Source: Arthrobacter mobilis
GTDB taxonomy: Bacteria > Actinomycetota > Actinomycetes > Actinomycetales > Micrococcaceae
Direction: 5' to 3'
Length of the DNA stretch: 64,000 nt
Assembly: GCF_012395835.1 (NCBI RefSeq)
Contig: NZ_JAAZSQ010000002.1
Location: 176,957 to 240,956, forward strand
The translations under genes and the position numbers were made by a program. Below the pieces are notes generated by a model. That model searched no databases, had not been told where the DNA came from, and worked only from the letters and a program-made list of their open reading frames with translations. Positions 1 to 9,973 of the stretch are shown here, piece after piece. Position 1 is the stretch's first letter. Every line of letters begins with the position of its first letter.

Positions 1-64
1 ATTCGCCCCGACGCGGACTTTCCGCGGCCACGTGAAGGACGACCGTAAGGGCAAGCGCCGCTAA
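1..64 (+). CDS. rpsS: 30S ribosomal protein S19, C-terminal end only
   Basis: The last 20 codons and stop of S19 enter from the left edge in frame 2-64; the visible peptide starts FAPTRTFRGHVKDD, the conserved S19 C-terminus that contacts 16S rRNA in the 30S head. The next gene is rplV, which is the usual S10-operon order. The gene is cut by the window edge, not broken. Confidence 0.93.
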   Translation, partial: FAPTRTFRGHVKDDRKGKRR

Positions 65-103
65 GGCGCTGCTCGTACGGCAGAAGACGAGAGAAGGAAA
101 GCA

Positions 104-469
104 ATGGAAGCCAAGGCTATTGCGCGCCACATCCGCGTAACGCCTATGAAGGCCCGGCGCGTCGTCAACCTTGTTCGTGGCAAGCAGGCGAATGAGGCTC
201 TGGCAATTCTGAAGTTCGCCCCGCAGGCGGCTTCGGAGCCGGTATCGAAGGTACTCGCCTCGGCGGTGGCCAACGCCCGCGTCCTCGCGGACCGCGACGG
301 CGTCGCCTTCGACGAGAACGACCTCTACATCAGCGAGGCATTCGTTGACGAGGGCCCGACCATGAAGCGGTTCCAGCCGCGGGCCCAGGGCCGCGCGTAC
401 CGCATCAAGAAGCGGACCAGCCACATCACGGTTGTCGTCGCTACCCCGGAGAAAGAGGAGGACCAGTAA
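104..469 (+). CDS. rplV: 50S ribosomal protein L22
   Basis: L22 binds 23S rRNA and its long beta-hairpin lines the peptide exit tunnel. The 121-residue product has the conserved N-terminal segment [16 protein letters not shown] and the tunnel hairpin around [15 protein letters not shown] near residue 90. The start is an ATG about 10 bases after AGAAGGAAAG. It lies between rpsS and rpsC as in the S10 operon and is probably co-transcribed with them. The next gene starts with no gap. Confidence 0.97.
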   Translation: MEAKAIARHIRVTPMKARRVVNLVRGKQANEALAILKFAPQAASEPVSKVLASAVANARVLADRDGVAFDENDLYISEAFVDEGPTMKRFQPRAQGRAYRIKKRTSHITVVVATPEKEEDQ

Positions 470-1309
470 GTGGGACAGAAAGTAAACCCGCACGGATTCC
501 GACTCGGTATCACCACCGACCACGTTTCCCACTGGTTCGCTGACAGCAACAAGGCCGGCCAGCGCTACAAGGACTTCGTCCGCGAGGACGTCAAGATCCG
601 CCAGCTCATGTCCACGGGCATGGAGCGCGCCGGCATCGCCAAGGTGGAGATCGAGCGCACCCGTGACCGTGTCCGCGTGGACATCCACACGGCGCGTCCG
701 GGCATCGTGATCGGCCGCCGCGGCGCCGAGGCCGACCGCATCCGCGGAGAGCTGGAGAAGCTCACCGGCAAGCAGGTGCAGCTGAACATCCTCGAGGTCA
801 AGAACCCCGAGATCGAGGCTCAGCTGGTGGCCCAGGGCATCGCCGAGCAGCTCACCTCCCGCGTGGCCTTCCGCCGCGCCATGAAGAAGGCCATGCAGTC
901 CGCACAGCGTGCCGGCGCCAAGGGCATCCGTGTCCAGTGCTCCGGCCGTCTGGGCGGCGCCGAAATGAGCCGTTCCGAGTTCTACCGCGAAGGCCGTGTG
1001 CCCCTGCACACCCTGCGCGCGAACATCGATTTCGGTTTCTTCGAGGCCAAGACCACCTTCGGCCGCATCGGCGTGAAGGTCTGGATCTACAAGGGTGACG
1101 TCACCGCCAAGGAACTGGCTGCCCAGCAGGCTGCCGCTCCGTCGTCCCGCGGCCGCGGCGACCGTCCGGGCCGCGGCCCGGCGGACCGTGGCGACCGTGG
1201 TGGCGACCGCCGTCGCCGTACCGACCGCAACGCTGCCCCGGCAGCCGAGGCCGCACCGGCCGCCGAGGCTGGCGCCGAGGCTCCGGCTGCAGAAGGAGGA
1301 GAGGCTTAA
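470..1309 (+). CDS. rpsC: 30S ribosomal protein S3 with long RG-rich C-terminal tail
   Basis: S3 is a KH-domain protein of the 30S head that helps form the mRNA entry channel. The GTG start directly follows the rplV stop and a GAGGAGGACC ribosome-binding site. The N-terminus [13 protein letters not shown] and the KH core with [15 protein letters not shown] (about residues 83-97) are canonical. The product has 279 residues; roughly the last 60 form a tail rich in Arg, Gly and Asp ([10 protein letters not shown]) and then in Ala/Glu/Pro, typical of Micrococcaceae. S5 downstream carries a comparable RG-rich tail. Confidence 0.97.
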   Translation: MGQKVNPHGFRLGITTDHVSHWFADSNKAGQRYKDFVREDVKIRQLMSTGMERAGIAKVEIERTRDRVRVDIHTARPGIVIGRRGAEADRIRGELEKLTGKQVQLNILEVKNPEIEAQLVAQGIAEQLTSRVAFRRAMKKAMQSAQRAGAKGIRVQCSGRLGGAEMSRSEFYREGRVPLHTLRANIDFGFFEAKTTFGRIGVKVWIYKGDVTAKELAAQQAAAPSSRGRGDRPGRGPADRGDRGGDRRRRTDRNAAPAAEAAPAAEAGAEAPAAEGGEA

Positions 1310-1726
<417 letters not shown>

Positions 1727-1728
1727 AC

Positions 1729-2070
1729 ATGGCAGTTGGTTCGAAGGAACTGGCAACCAATCAGCTCGAGACTTTCGACAATGAGCGTCTCGTAGAGGAG
1801 CTGCGCAAGGCCAAGGAGGAGCTGTTCAACCTCCGCTTCCAGTCCGCCACCGGTCAGCTGGAAAACCACGGCCGCCTGCGCTCCGTCAAGCGTGACATCG
1901 CCCGCATCTACACGGTGCTGCGCGAGCGCGAGCTGGGCATCCGTCCCGAGGCTGCGGCTCCCGCCGAGGGTGCCGATGCCGAGAAGAAGGCAGCCAAGAA
2001 GTCCAAGAAGGCTGAGGCCGGCGAGTCCGCCGAGGCTCCGGCAGCAGCTGCCGGGGATGATGCCAAATGA
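1729..2070 (+). CDS. rpmC: 50S ribosomal protein L29 with acidic/basic C-terminal extension
   Basis: L29 is a small two-helix protein near the exit tunnel that helps dock trigger factor and SRP. The core (residues 1-75, with [20 protein letters not shown]) is standard, but the protein is 113 residues instead of about 65-70 because of a Lys-rich then Ala/Glu-rich tail ([13 protein letters not shown]). Such tails are common in high-GC actinobacteria. It follows rplP by two bases and overlaps rpsQ by four (ATGA), so translation is probably coupled. Confidence 0.95.
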   Translation: MAVGSKELATNQLETFDNERLVEELRKAKEELFNLRFQSATGQLENHGRLRSVKRDIARIYTVLRERELGIRPEAAAPAEGADAEKKAAKKSKKAEAGESAEAPAAAAGDDAK

Positions 2071-2354
2071 GTGAGAAGGAAGCATCTGTGACCGAAGCAC
2101 AGACCCGTGGCAGCCGGAAGACCCTTCGCGGCTACGTCGTGTCCGACAAGATGGACAAGACGATCGTGGTTGAGGTCGAGGACCGCGTCAAGCACGCGCT
2201 CTACGGCAAGGTTATGCGCCGGAACTCCAAGGTCAAGGCCCACGACGAGCAGAACTCCGCCGGCATCGGCGACCTGGTCCTGCTCGCCGAGACCCGCCCG
2301 CTGTCCGCTACCAAGCGGTGGCGCCTGGTGGAGATCCTCGAGAAGGCCAAGTAA
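2067..2354 (+). CDS. rpsQ: 30S ribosomal protein S17
   Basis: S17 is an OB-fold primary binder of 16S rRNA. The 95-residue product has the signature [20 protein letters not shown] and [12 protein letters not shown]. The ATG overlaps the rpmC stop (ATGA). The N-terminal 15 residues are a variable lead-in. It is the last gene of the S10 transcription unit, followed by a strong hairpin and a long gap before rplN. Confidence 0.96.
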   Translation: MSEKEASVTEAQTRGSRKTLRGYVVSDKMDKTIVVEVEDRVKHALYGKVMRRNSKVKAHDEQNSAGIGDLVLLAETRPLSATKRWRLVEILEKAK

Positions 2355-2360
2355 CGGCCA

Positions 2361-2392
2361 GGCCGGGTCCGCCTCGACAGGCGGGCCCGGCC
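2361..2392 (+). terminator. Hairpin at end of S10 operon
   Basis: Two 13-base arms (2361-2373 and 2380-2392) pair with one G-U wobble around the loop TCGACA, seven bases after the rpsQ stop. No T-tract follows, as is common for actinobacterial terminators. It probably ends or attenuates the S10 operon message ahead of rplN. Confidence 0.6.
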
Positions 2393-2521
2393 CCTCAGGT
2401 TTCCCTTCCAGGCCTGCTGCCGGCAGCAGCCGGCGGCAGGACCGGAAGGGGTGGCGGGGGAGCTGTTTCCCCGCGAAGTACGAGCCCCCGGCCGCTGCGT
2501 TCAGCTGGATTCGAGCTGAAT

Positions 2522-2551
2522 TTCGTGTCCGGGGTGTCTTGGTAATACACT
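2522..2551 (+). promoter_or_regulatory. Possible promoter of the spc operon in the rpsQ-rplN gap
   Basis: The 386-base gap 2355-2740 holds the S10-operon hairpin and one conspicuously AT-rich stretch near 2538-2560. A TANNNT-type -10 (TACACT, 2546-2551) lies 18 bases after a weak -35-like TTCGTG (2522-2527). Transcription from here would leave a long leader before rplN, room for translational feedback as known for spc operons. No ORF in the gap looks real. Confidence 0.35.
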
Positions 2552-2740
2552 AGTAATCTTGCCTGTGCCGTTTGGGGAGCCTATCCACCTTCCCGCATGG
2601 ACAGAACAGGCAAATTCCCGCCACCGCCTTCGGGCGTGCGCACGCGCGCCGCCAGGGGGAGCCACGGTGCGGGCCAACCCATATCCGTTCCGCAAGGCTC
2701 AGAAACGCTCTGAGAACCGGCGCGACGACAGGAGTATCAA

Positions 2741-3109
2741 GTGATTCAGCAGGAGTCGCGACTGAAGGTCGCCGACAACACGGGTGCCAAGGAAATCCTG
2801 GCCATCCGCGTTCTCGGCGGATCAGGCCGTCGCTACGCAGGCATTGGCGACGTCATTGTTGCCACCGTCAAGGATGCCATTCCGGGCGGCAACGTCAAGA
2901 AGGGTGACGTCGTCAAGGCGGTCGTCGTCCGTACCAAGAAGGAACGCCGCCGTGCGGATGGTTCCTACATCAAGTTCGACGAGAACGCTGCGGTGATTCT
3001 GAAGAACGACGGCGACCCGCGCGGTACCCGTATCTTCGGCCCGGTCGGCCGTGAACTTCGCGACAAGAAGTTCATGAAGATCATCTCGCTGGCTCCGGAG
3101 GTGTTGTAA
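2741..3109 (+). CDS. rplN: 50S ribosomal protein L14
   Basis: L14 is a beta-barrel protein at the subunit interface and binds the silencing factor RsfS. The 122-residue product begins [20 protein letters not shown], the family signature, and ends in the conserved [12 protein letters not shown]. The start is GTG after ACAGGAGTATCAA. It is the first gene of the spc operon and is followed by rplX after two bases. Confidence 0.97.
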   Translation: MIQQESRLKVADNTGAKEILAIRVLGGSGRRYAGIGDVIVATVKDAIPGGNVKKGDVVKAVVVRTKKERRRADGSYIKFDENAAVILKNDGDPRGTRIFGPVGRELRDKKFMKIISLAPEVL

Positions 3110-3111
3110 GC

Positions 3112-3474
3112 ATGGGTGCAAAGATCAAGAAGGGTGACCTGGTCCAGGTCATCACCGGCGCCACGCAAGCCCGCGGCGGCGACCGCGGCAAGCAGGGCAA
3201 GGTCCTGAAGGTGTTCACCGAGACCAACCGCGTGCTGGTCGAGGGCATCAACCGCGTCACCAAGCACACCAAGGCAGGCCAGACCTCCCGCGGCACCAAG
3301 ACCGGCGGCATCGAAATCGTCGAGGCCCCGATCCACATCTCCAACGTCGCCATCGTCGACCCGGAGACCAAGAAGCCGACCCGCGTCGGCTTCCGTGAGG
3401 AGACCGTCGAGAAGGACGGCGTGACGAAGACCGTGCGCGTCCGCTTCGCCAAGGCTTCCGGAAAGGCACTCTAA
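3112..3474 (+). CDS. rplX: 50S ribosomal protein L24
   Basis: L24 is an assembly initiator of the 50S subunit near the exit tunnel. The KOW motif is seen at about residues 5-30 ([11 protein letters not shown] and GKQGKVLKV), and [10 protein letters not shown] follows. The 120-residue length is slightly above the usual value of about 104. The stop overlaps the rplE start by one base (TAATG). Confidence 0.96.
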   Translation: MGAKIKKGDLVQVITGATQARGGDRGKQGKVLKVFTETNRVLVEGINRVTKHTKAGQTSRGTKTGGIEIVEAPIHISNVAIVDPETKKPTRVGFREETVEKDGVTKTVRVRFAKASGKAL

Positions 3475-4043
3475 TGACTGAAGCAGCTGTGAAGACCCAG
3501 CCGCGCCTGAAGGCCAAGTACGCCGCCGAGATCCGCGAGTCCCTGCAGAACGAGTTCAAGTACGAGAACGTCATGCAGATCCCGCGCCTGGTCAAGGTCG
3601 TCGTGAACATGGGCGTGGGAGATGCCGCCAAGGACTCCAAGCTCATCGACGGCGCCGTGCGCGACCTGACCCAGATCACCGGCCAGAAGCCCATGGTCAC
3701 CAAGGCCCGCAAGTCCATCGCCCAGTTCAAGCTGCGCGAAGGCATGCCGATCGGCGCGCACGCCACGCTGCGCGGGGACCGCATGTGGGAATTCGTCGAC
3801 CGCCTGGTTTCGCTGGCGCTGCCGCGTATCCGCGACTTCCGCGGCCTGAACGGCAAGCAGTTCGACGGCAACGGCAACTACACCTTCGGTCTGACCGAGC
3901 AGTCCATGTTCCACGAGATCGATCAGGACAAGATCGACCGCGTGCGCGGTATGGACATCACCGTAGTGACCACCGCCAAGACCGACGACGAGGGCCGCGC
4001 GCTGCTGAAGGCGCTGGGCTTCCCGTTCAAGACCGAAGATTAA
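3474..4043 (+). CDS. rplE: 50S ribosomal protein L5
   Basis: L5 binds 5S rRNA and forms an intersubunit bridge. The 189-residue product contains [15 protein letters not shown] and the conserved [19 protein letters not shown]. Its start overlaps the rplX stop. An S14 gene, present here in many bacteria, is not found between it and rpsH; the 82-base gap has no room for one. Confidence 0.97.
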   Translation: MTEAAVKTQPRLKAKYAAEIRESLQNEFKYENVMQIPRLVKVVVNMGVGDAAKDSKLIDGAVRDLTQITGQKPMVTKARKSIAQFKLREGMPIGAHATLRGDRMWEFVDRLVSLALPRIRDFRGLNGKQFDGNGNYTFGLTEQSMFHEIDQDKIDRVRGMDITVVTTAKTDDEGRALLKALGFPFKTED

Positions 4044-4125
4044 TTCAACTACGTAACAGGTCCGGTACCGGCCGGCAGTCGCCGTCCGGAACCAGGAAAC
4101 CGTTACGAGGAAGGGCAAGAGCCCA

Positions 4126-4524
4126 ATGACTATGACAGATCCTGTCGCAGACATGCTGACCCGTCTGCGCAACGCCAACTCGGCCTACCACGAGTCGGTG
4201 TCCATGCCGTACAGCAAGCTGAAGGCGCGCGTCGCCGACATCCTCAAGGCCGAAGGCTACATCGCCGGCTGGCGCGAAGAGGAGGCCGAGGTCGGCAAGA
4301 AGCTGACCATCGACCTGAAGTTCGGCCCGAACCGCGAGCGTTCGATCGCCGGCATCCGCCGCATCTCCAAGCCCGGCCTGCGCGTGTACGCGAAGTCCAC
4401 CAACCTGCCGCACGTGCTCGGCGGCCTGGGTATCGCAATCCTGTCCACCTCTTCCGGGCTGATGACTGACCGTCAGGCCGGCAAGAAGGGCGTGGGCGGC
4501 GAAGTCCTCGCATACGTCTGGTAA
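4126..4524 (+). CDS. rpsH: 30S ribosomal protein S8
   Basis: S8 is a central 16S rRNA binder and in E. coli the translational repressor of the spc operon. The 132-residue product begins [18 protein letters not shown] and ends with the conserved [19 protein letters not shown] block and a terminal Trp. The ATG follows GAGGAAGGGCAAGAGCCCA. A second in-frame ATG two codons later (MTDPVAD) could be the true start. Confidence 0.96.
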   Translation: MTMTDPVADMLTRLRNANSAYHESVSMPYSKLKARVADILKAEGYIAGWREEEAEVGKKLTIDLKFGPNRERSIAGIRRISKPGLRVYAKSTNLPHVLGGLGIAILSTSSGLMTDRQAGKKGVGGEVLAYVW

Positions 4525-4542
4525 CGGGAAGGAAAGAGAATA

Positions 4543-5079
4543 ATGTCACGTATTGGACGTCTCCCCATCACCGTTCCGGCCGGCGTTGAGGTCAAGATCG
4601 ACGGCAACGTCGTCACCGTCAAGGGGGCCAAGGGCGAGCTGAACCACGCGGTCGCTTCCCCGATCGCCGTCAACCTGGACGAGAACGTCATCACCGTTTC
4701 CCGCCCGAACGACGAGCGCGCTTCCCGCTCCCTGCACGGCCTGACCCGCACCCTGATCAGCAACATGATCACCGGTGTGACCGAAGGCTACGAGAAGAAG
4801 CTCGAAATCGTCGGTACCGGCTACCGTGTCCAGGCCAAGGGCTCGGACCTCGAGTTCGCCCTGGGCTACAGCCACCCGGTGGCCGTCCAGGCTCCGGCCG
4901 GAATCACCTTTGCCGTCGAGGGCCCGACCAAGCTCACGGTTTCTGGTATCAACAAGCAGCAGGTCGGCGAGGTTGCTGCCAACATCCGCAAGCTGCGCAA
5001 GCCGGACCCCTACAAGGGCAAGGGCATCCGGTATGCCGGCGAGGTTATCCGCCGCAAGGTCGGAAAGGCTGGTAAGTAA
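4543..5079 (+). CDS. rplF: 50S ribosomal protein L6
   Basis: L6 is a two-domain protein near the factor-binding site. The 178-residue product begins [17 protein letters not shown], contains [10 protein letters not shown] and LGYSHPV mid-protein, and ends with the conserved [10 protein letters not shown] segment. It has a GGAAGGAAAGAG ribosome-binding site. The length is normal and it is tightly packed in the spc operon. Confidence 0.97.
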   Translation: MSRIGRLPITVPAGVEVKIDGNVVTVKGAKGELNHAVASPIAVNLDENVITVSRPNDERASRSLHGLTRTLISNMITGVTEGYEKKLEIVGTGYRVQAKGSDLEFALGYSHPVAVQAPAGITFAVEGPTKLTVSGINKQQVGEVAANIRKLRKPDPYKGKGIRYAGEVIRRKVGKAGK

Positions 5080-5081
5080 TC

Positions 5082-5465
5082 ATGGCGATCAGCATCAACA
5101 AGAAGCGCACGAACAAGAGCAAGTCCGCCGCGCGCGGACGCCGCCACCTGCGGGTGCGCAAGCGGATCTCCGGTACCCCGGCCCGTCCGCGCCTGGTGGT
5201 CACCCGCTCCGCACGCCACATGTTCGTCCAGGTTGTCGACGACACCAAGGGCGTGACCCTGGCCTCGGCCTCCACCATGGAAGCCGACCTGCGGGCGCTC
5301 GAGGGCGACAAGACGGCCAAGGCTCGGCGCGTGGGCGAGCTCGTTGCCGAGCGCGCCAAGGCTGCCGGCATCGAGGCAGTTGTCTTCGACCGCGGCGGCA
5401 ACAAGTACCACGGCCGCGTGGCCGCGGTGGCCGACGGCGCACGTGAAGGTGGGCTGGCACTGTGA
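5082..5465 (+). CDS. rplR: 50S ribosomal protein L18
   Basis: L18 binds 5S rRNA with L5. The 127-residue product has a Lys/Arg-rich N-terminus, [15 protein letters not shown], and the conserved C-terminal [23 protein letters not shown]. It starts two bases after rplF. Its stop overlaps the rpsE GTG by four bases, so the pair is probably translationally coupled. Confidence 0.96.
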   Translation: MAISINKKRTNKSKSAARGRRHLRVRKRISGTPARPRLVVTRSARHMFVQVVDDTKGVTLASASTMEADLRALEGDKTAKARRVGELVAERAKAAGIEAVVFDRGGNKYHGRVAAVADGAREGGLAL

Positions 5466-6169
5466 CCGCTGAGAATAACGAAAAGGATACTCAGGTGACT
5501 GAAGCAACTGAGACCACTGCAGGTGCCGAGGGCACCGCAGCATCCTCCCAGGAGGATCGCCGCGGCGGACGCCGCGGGGAGCGCGGTGACCGTGGCGGCC
5601 GCGGCGAGCGTGGCGGCCGCGGCGGCCGCGACAGCGCCCGCGACGCGGAGAAGGACAAGTTCCTCGAGCGCGTCGTGACCATCAACCGTGTTGCCAAGGT
5701 CGTCAAGGGCGGCCGGCGCTTCAGCTTCACCGCCCTGGTGGTTGTCGGTGACGGCAACGGCCTGGTCGGCGTGGGCTACGGCAAGGCCAAGGAAGTTCCC
5801 GCGGCCATCGCCAAGGGTGTGGAAGAGGCCAAGAAGTCCTTCTTCCGCGTCCCGATCGTCGCCGGCACGGTGCCCCACCGTGTCCAGGGCGAGGCTGCCG
5901 CGGGTGTGGTCATGCTGCGTCCGGCTTCCGCCGGTACCGGTGTGATCGCCGGCGGCCCGGTGCGCGCGGTGCTCGAGTGCGCCGGTGTCCACGATGTGCT
6001 CTCCAAGTCGCTGGGTTCCTCCAACGCGATCAACATCGTGCATGCCACCGTCGACGCCCTGCGCAAGCTGGAGGATCCGCAGGCGGTGGCAGCACGCCGC
6101 GGCCTGCCGCTGGATGAGATCGTCCCGGCGGCTCTGCTCCGCAATCTCCAGCAGAAGGCAGGTGTGTAA
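5462..6169 (+). CDS. rpsE: 30S ribosomal protein S5 with RGG-rich N-terminal extension
   Basis: S5 helps form the mRNA entry channel with S3 and S4 and affects decoding fidelity. The S5 core starts near residue 60 ([20 protein letters not shown]) with [19 protein letters not shown] and the [15 protein letters not shown] segment. The 235-residue length comes from an N-terminal extension with about six RG/GRG repeats at residues 35-58. The chosen GTG overlaps the rplR stop; a second in-frame GTG at 5495 is a possible alternative. The tail matches in style the C-terminal tail of S3. Confidence 0.95.
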   Translation: MTAENNEKDTQVTEATETTAGAEGTAASSQEDRRGGRRGERGDRGGRGERGGRGGRDSARDAEKDKFLERVVTINRVAKVVKGGRRFSFTALVVVGDGNGLVGVGYGKAKEVPAAIAKGVEEAKKSFFRVPIVAGTVPHRVQGEAAAGVVMLRPASAGTGVIAGGPVRAVLECAGVHDVLSKSLGSSNAINIVHATVDALRKLEDPQAVAARRGLPLDEIVPAALLRNLQQKAGV

Positions 6170-6381
6170 TGACCACCCCGAAGAATCTGATTCCGTCCGA
6201 CGCGAAGTTGGAAATCACCCAGATCAAGTCCGTCATTGGCGGGAAGCAGAACCAGCGCGACACCCTGCGTTCGCTGGGCCTGAAGCGCATCGGCCACACC
6301 GTGGTCCGCAGCGCCGACGCCGTGACCGTGGGCATGGTCAACACTGTTTCTCACCTGGTGAAGGTTGAGGAGGCGAAGTAG
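6169..6381 (+). CDS. rpmD: 50S ribosomal protein L30
   Basis: L30 is a small protein of the 50S subunit. The 70-residue product has the signature [16 protein letters not shown], and the N-terminal dozen residues are variable. The ATG overlaps the rpsE stop by one base (TAATG). It lies between rpsE and rplO as in most spc operons. Confidence 0.95.
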   Translation: MTTPKNLIPSDAKLEITQIKSVIGGKQNQRDTLRSLGLKRIGHTVVRSADAVTVGMVNTVSHLVKVEEAK

Positions 6382-6383
6382 AG

Positions 6384-6839
6384 ATGGCACAGGAGAACAA
6401 CACTCTCAAGGTCCACCACCTGCGTCCGGCCCCCGGTGCCAAGACCGCCAAGACCCGTGTTGGTCGTGGTGAAGGCTCCAAGGGCAAGACCGCAGGCCGT
6501 GGTACCAAGGGCACCAAGGCCCGCTACCAGGTCAAGGCAGGCTTCGCCGGCGGCCAGCTGCCGCTGCACATGCGCCTGCCGAAGCTGCGCGGCTTCAAGA
6601 ACCCGTTCCGGGTCGAGTACCAGGTGGTCAACCTGGACAAGCTCGGCGAGCTGTTCCCGGAGGGTGGCGAGGTCACCGTGGAGTCCCTGGTGGCCAAGGG
6701 CGCCGTTCGCAAGAACCAGCCCGTCAAGGTCCTGGGCACCGGCGACATCACCGTCAAGGTCGATGTGAAGGTTGACGCCTTCTCCGCCAGCGCCGCGGAA
6801 AAGATCGCCGCCGCCGGCGGCAGCATCACGGAACTCTAA
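6384..6839 (+). CDS. rplO: 50S ribosomal protein L15
   Basis: L15 is a late-assembly 50S protein. The 151-residue product contains [18 protein letters not shown] near the N-terminus, [12 protein letters not shown] in the middle and the terminal AAGGSI motif. It starts two bases after rpmD and ends this transcription unit; a strong hairpin follows before secY. Confidence 0.96.
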   Translation: MAQENNTLKVHHLRPAPGAKTAKTRVGRGEGSKGKTAGRGTKGTKARYQVKAGFAGGQLPLHMRLPKLRGFKNPFRVEYQVVNLDKLGELFPEGGEVTVESLVAKGAVRKNQPVKVLGTGDITVKVDVKVDAFSASAAEKIAAAGGSITEL

Positions 6840-6869
6840 GTTCCCCAGCGGCGGTCCGCCGCACCTGTT

Positions 6870-6912
6870 GAGGCTCCCCGAAGCCGGCCCTGTGCCGGTT
6901 CCGGGGGGCCTC
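6870..6912 (+). terminator. Hairpin between rplO and secY
   Basis: The stretch 6870-6912 folds into a long hairpin: GAGGC-CCCCGAA-CCGGC pairs with GCCGG-TTCCGGGG-GCCTC around CCTGT, with one or two internal mismatches. It lies 30 bases after the rplO stop and before a separate promoter for secY, so it probably ends the spc message or attenuates it. Confidence 0.6.
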
Positions 6913-6947
6913 GCGCGGTTAACACAGGGGCCCTGCGGACGGTCCGG

Positions 6948-6978
6948 TTTAATCCCGGTGCCGCTGAACCGATAGACT
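6948..6978 (+). promoter_or_regulatory. Putative secY promoter
   Basis: A good actinobacterial -10 (TAGACT, 6973-6978) is preceded at 19 bases by TTTAAT (6948-6953). A leader of roughly 45 bases ends in the strong ribosome-binding site AGGAGG at 7020-7025. Separate transcription of secY-adk-map from the ribosomal genes would fit. Confidence 0.45.
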
Positions 6979-7029
6979 CGGTACTTGTGACTTGCCGCAA
7001 TCCGGCATCGAGGACTTTCAGGAGGACGC

Positions 7030-8343
7030 TTGCTTAGCGCGATTGGCCGGGTATTCCGGACGCCCGACTTGCGACGCAAGTTGTTGTTCACGCTCGGAAT
7101 CATCACCATCTACCGCCTGGGTGCCTTCATCCCGGCCCCCGGTGTCGACTACGGGAACGTGCAGCAATGCTTGGCATTGGGCAATACCAGCGGCGGACTC
7201 TACCAGTTCGTCAACCTGTTCAGCGGCGGCGCGCTGCTGCAGGTGTCCATCTTCGCCCTCGGCATCATGCCGTACATTACCGCCAGCATTATCGTGCAGC
7301 TGCTGCGCGTGGTCATTCCACGCTTCCAGGAGCTGCATGAGGAAGGGGCGCAGGGCCAGTCCAAGCTGACCCAGTACACGCGCTACCTGACCATCGCCCT
7401 GGGCTTGCTCAACGCCACCACGCTGGTGTCGCTGGCCCGGACCGGCGCGCTGCTGGGCGACTGCCCGGTGCCGATCATCCCGGACGACAACCTGGCCACG
7501 ATCATCCTGCTGATCATCACCCTCACCGCCGGCACGGGCATGATCATGTGGATGGGCGAGCTGGTCACGGAAAAGGGTGTGGGCAACGGCATGTCCATCC
7601 TGATCTTCGTCTCCATTGCTGCCGGTTTCCCGAGCGCGCTGGGCGAGATCTTCACTGCCCAGGGCGTGAACGTCTTCCTGGGCGTGCTGGTCATCGGCCT
7701 GTTCGTGGTGGCCGCGGTGGTCTTCGTCGAGCAGTCCCAGCGGCGCATCCCGGTGCAGTACGCCAAGCGCATGGTCGGCCGCCGCACGCTCGGGGGAACC
7801 AGCACCTACATCCCGATCAAGGTGAACATGGCCGGCGTCATTCCGGTCATCTTCGCCTCCTCGATCCTCTACCTGCCGTCGTTGGTCGCGCAGTTCAACA
7901 CGCCCACGGACGGCACCACGGCGCCGCCGGAATGGGTGAACTGGATCAACACCTACCTGGTGCGCGGCGACCACCCGCTCTACATGGCGATCTACTTCGC
8001 CATGATCGTATTCTTCACCTACTTCTACGTGGCCATTACGTTCAATCCGACCGAAGTGGCGGACAACATGAAGAAGTACGGCGGATTCATCCCGGGCATC
8101 CGGGCGGGCCGCCCAACCGCCGACTACCTCGAGTATGTGCTCTCACGGATTACGTTGCCCGGAGCGCTCTACCTGGGGTTGGTTTCGCTGATTCCGCTGA
8201 TCGCCCTGGTGCTGATCAACGCGAACCAGAACTTCCCGTTCGGCGGTACCTCCATCCTCATCATGGTTGGCGTGGGGCTGGAGACCGTGAAGCAGATTAA
8301 TGCCCAGCTACAGCAACGCCACTACGAAGGACTACTGCGATGA
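7030..8343 (+). CDS. secY: Preprotein translocase channel subunit SecY
   Basis: SecY forms the membrane channel for protein export with SecE, SecG and the motor SecA. The 437-residue product begins with the conserved RVFRTPDLRRKLLFTL and has ten hydrophobic segments; GIMPYITASIIVQLL (transmembrane 2) and the cytoplasmic loop with GGFIPGIRAGRPT are diagnostic. The start is TTG, fixed by AGGAGG four bases upstream. It overlaps adk by four bases (ATGA), the standard secY-adk-map order. Confidence 0.97.
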   Translation: MLSAIGRVFRTPDLRRKLLFTLGIITIYRLGAFIPAPGVDYGNVQQCLALGNTSGGLYQFVNLFSGGALLQVSIFALGIMPYITASIIVQLLRVVIPRFQELHEEGAQGQSKLTQYTRYLTIALGLLNATTLVSLARTGALLGDCPVPIIPDDNLATIILLIITLTAGTGMIMWMGELVTEKGVGNGMSILIFVSIAAGFPSALGEIFTAQGVNVFLGVLVIGLFVVAAVVFVEQSQRRIPVQYAKRMVGRRTLGGTSTYIPIKVNMAGVIPVIFASSILYLPSLVAQFNTPTDGTTAPPEWVNWINTYLVRGDHPLYMAIYFAMIVFFTYFYVAITFNPTEVADNMKKYGGFIPGIRAGRPTADYLEYVLSRITLPGALYLGLVSLIPLIALVLINANQNFPFGGTSILIMVGVGLETVKQINAQLQQRHYEGLLR

Positions 8344-8915
8344 CCCGAATGCTTATCATTGGCCCGCCCGGCTCCGGCAAGGGAACCCAGGCAACGCGTA
8401 TCTCCGAACGCATGGACATCGTTGCCATCTCCACCGGCGACATCTTCCGCGCCAACGTCAAGGAAGGCACCCCGCTGGGGCTGGAAGCGAAGAAGTACAT
8501 CGACAACGGCGACTTCGTCCCGGACAGCGTCACCAACAACATGGTGCGGGACCGGCTGGCCCAGCCCGACGTCGAAAACGGCTTCCTGCTCGACGGCTAC
8601 CCCCGCACCGGCGCCCAGGTCGACGAGCTGGACCGGATCCTGGACGAAAACGGGCAGAAGCTCGACGCCGTGCTGCAGCTGACCGCCGACGACGAGGAAC
8701 TGGTGCGCCGGCTGCTCCACCGCGCGGAGCTGGAAGGCCGCGCCGACGACAACGAAGCCGTCATCCGCCACCGGCTGGACCTCTACCATGAGCAGACCGA
8801 GGCAGTGGTCGCACGTTACCTCGAGCGCGGCATCGTGGCCAAGGTCGACGGCATCGGCGGGATCGATGAGGTCACCGAGCGCATCATGGAAGCGCTCAAG
8901 AGCGTCACCGCCTGA
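8340..8915 (+). CDS. adk: Adenylate kinase
   Basis: This cytoplasmic enzyme interconverts ATP plus AMP and two ADP. The P-loop GPPGSGKGT is at residues 8-16 (Lys14), the AMP site is around STGDIFRANV, and DGYPRT follows at about residue 83. At 191 residues it is the short form without the long zinc-type LID insertion, the usual actinobacterial type. Its ATG overlaps the secY stop. Confidence 0.97.
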   Translation: MTRMLIIGPPGSGKGTQATRISERMDIVAISTGDIFRANVKEGTPLGLEAKKYIDNGDFVPDSVTNNMVRDRLAQPDVENGFLLDGYPRTGAQVDELDRILDENGQKLDAVLQLTADDEELVRRLLHRAELEGRADDNEAVIRHRLDLYHEQTEAVVARYLERGIVAKVDGIGGIDEVTERIMEALKSVTA

Positions 8916-8929
8916 GGGCGGACCACCTG

Positions 8930-8966
8930 CTGGCCGGGTAAGGCGTTCGGCGCCCTGCCCGGCCAG
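8930..8966 (+). terminator. Hairpin between adk and map
   Basis: Nine-base arms CTGGCCGGG (8930-8938) and CCCGGCCAG (8958-8966) pair perfectly, with further pairing inside the loop (AGGCG with CGCCCT). There is no T-tract. It may reduce read-through from secY-adk into map. Confidence 0.45.
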
Positions 8967-9002
8967 CGCCGTCCAGGCACACCGACAGACAAGAAGGACC
9001 CC

Positions 9003-9830
9003 ATGGCATTCCGCCAGCCCGGCATCGAATACAAGACGGCCGACCAGATCCGGAAAATGCGCACCGCCGGCCTGGTGGTCAGCCGCGCCCTCGACGCGGC
9101 GGTGGCCGCCGCCGTCGCCGGCGCGACCACGCGCGACCTCGACGCCGCCTTCGAGGCCGTGCTGGACGAGGCCGGGGCCAGGAGCAACTTCAAGGGCTAC
9201 CACGGCTTCCCGGCCACCGTCTGCGTCTCGGTGAACGAGGAAGTGGTCCACGGCATCCCCGGGGACCGGGTGCTCCAGGACGGCGACATCCTCTCCATCG
9301 ACGGCGGCTGCAGCGTCGACGGCTGGCACGGGGACTCGGCGCGCGGGGTGATCGTCGGCGTCGCCGACCCCGAAGACCAGCGGCTCTCCGACGTCACCGA
9401 GGCCGCCATGTGGCGCGGGATCGCCGCCCTGGCCGCCGGACAGCGGGTCGGCGACATCGGCAATGCCATCGACGACTACGTCAGCTCCGTGCCGGGCAAG
9501 CCGCTGGGCATCCTGGAGGACTACGTAGGCCACGGCATCGGCACCGCCATGCACCAGCCGCCGGACGTGCTCAACTACCGCACCCGCCACCGAGGGCCCA
9601 AGATCCGCCCCGGACTGTGCCTGGCGATCGAGCCCATGCTGGTGCGCGGCAGCATCGAGACCAAGGTGCTCGCGGACGACTGGACGGTGGTCACCACCGA
9701 CGGATCCCGCTCCTGCCAGTGGGAGCACACCGTCGCCGTGCACAACGACGGCATCTGGGTGCTGACCGCCGAGGACGGCGGCGCCGCAAAACTGGCCCCG
9801 CTCGGGGTCACCCCGGTTCCCCTGGACTGA
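9003..9830 (+). CDS. map: Methionine aminopeptidase, type I
   Basis: It removes the initiator methionine from nascent proteins and is a two-metal enzyme of the pita-bread fold. Visible landmarks are the conserved His in YHGFP, the metal-ligand region LSIDGGCSVDGWHGD, the His ligand in GHGIGTAMH, and the Glu ligands in AIEPML and QWEHTVAV. The 275-residue length and the position after secY-adk are typical. The ATG follows AGAAGGACCCC. Confidence 0.96.
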   Translation: MAFRQPGIEYKTADQIRKMRTAGLVVSRALDAAVAAAVAGATTRDLDAAFEAVLDEAGARSNFKGYHGFPATVCVSVNEEVVHGIPGDRVLQDGDILSIDGGCSVDGWHGDSARGVIVGVADPEDQRLSDVTEAAMWRGIAALAAGQRVGDIGNAIDDYVSSVPGKPLGILEDYVGHGIGTAMHQPPDVLNYRTRHRGPKIRPGLCLAIEPMLVRGSIETKVLADDWTVVTTDGSRSCQWEHTVAVHNDGIWVLTAEDGGAAKLAPLGVTPVPLD

Positions 9831-9847
9831 GCCCTCCCACCGCATGA

Positions 9848-9883
9848 TGCGGCCGCCCCCGCACCCGCGGCAGGGCGGCCGCA
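9848..9883 (+). terminator. Hairpin after map
   Basis: Ten-base arms TGCGGCCGCC (9848-9857) and GGCGGCCGCA (9874-9883) pair perfectly across a 16-base loop, 18 bases after the map stop. There is no T-tract. It is a probable end of the secY-adk-map message. Confidence 0.55.
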
Positions 9884-9973
9884 ACCCGTTCCGGGACCCG
9901 GGACTTCACTGTCGGTAGCACCGGCTTTACTGGAACCGGCGCACATGCCCGACGAAAGGACCCCGAGCACATC

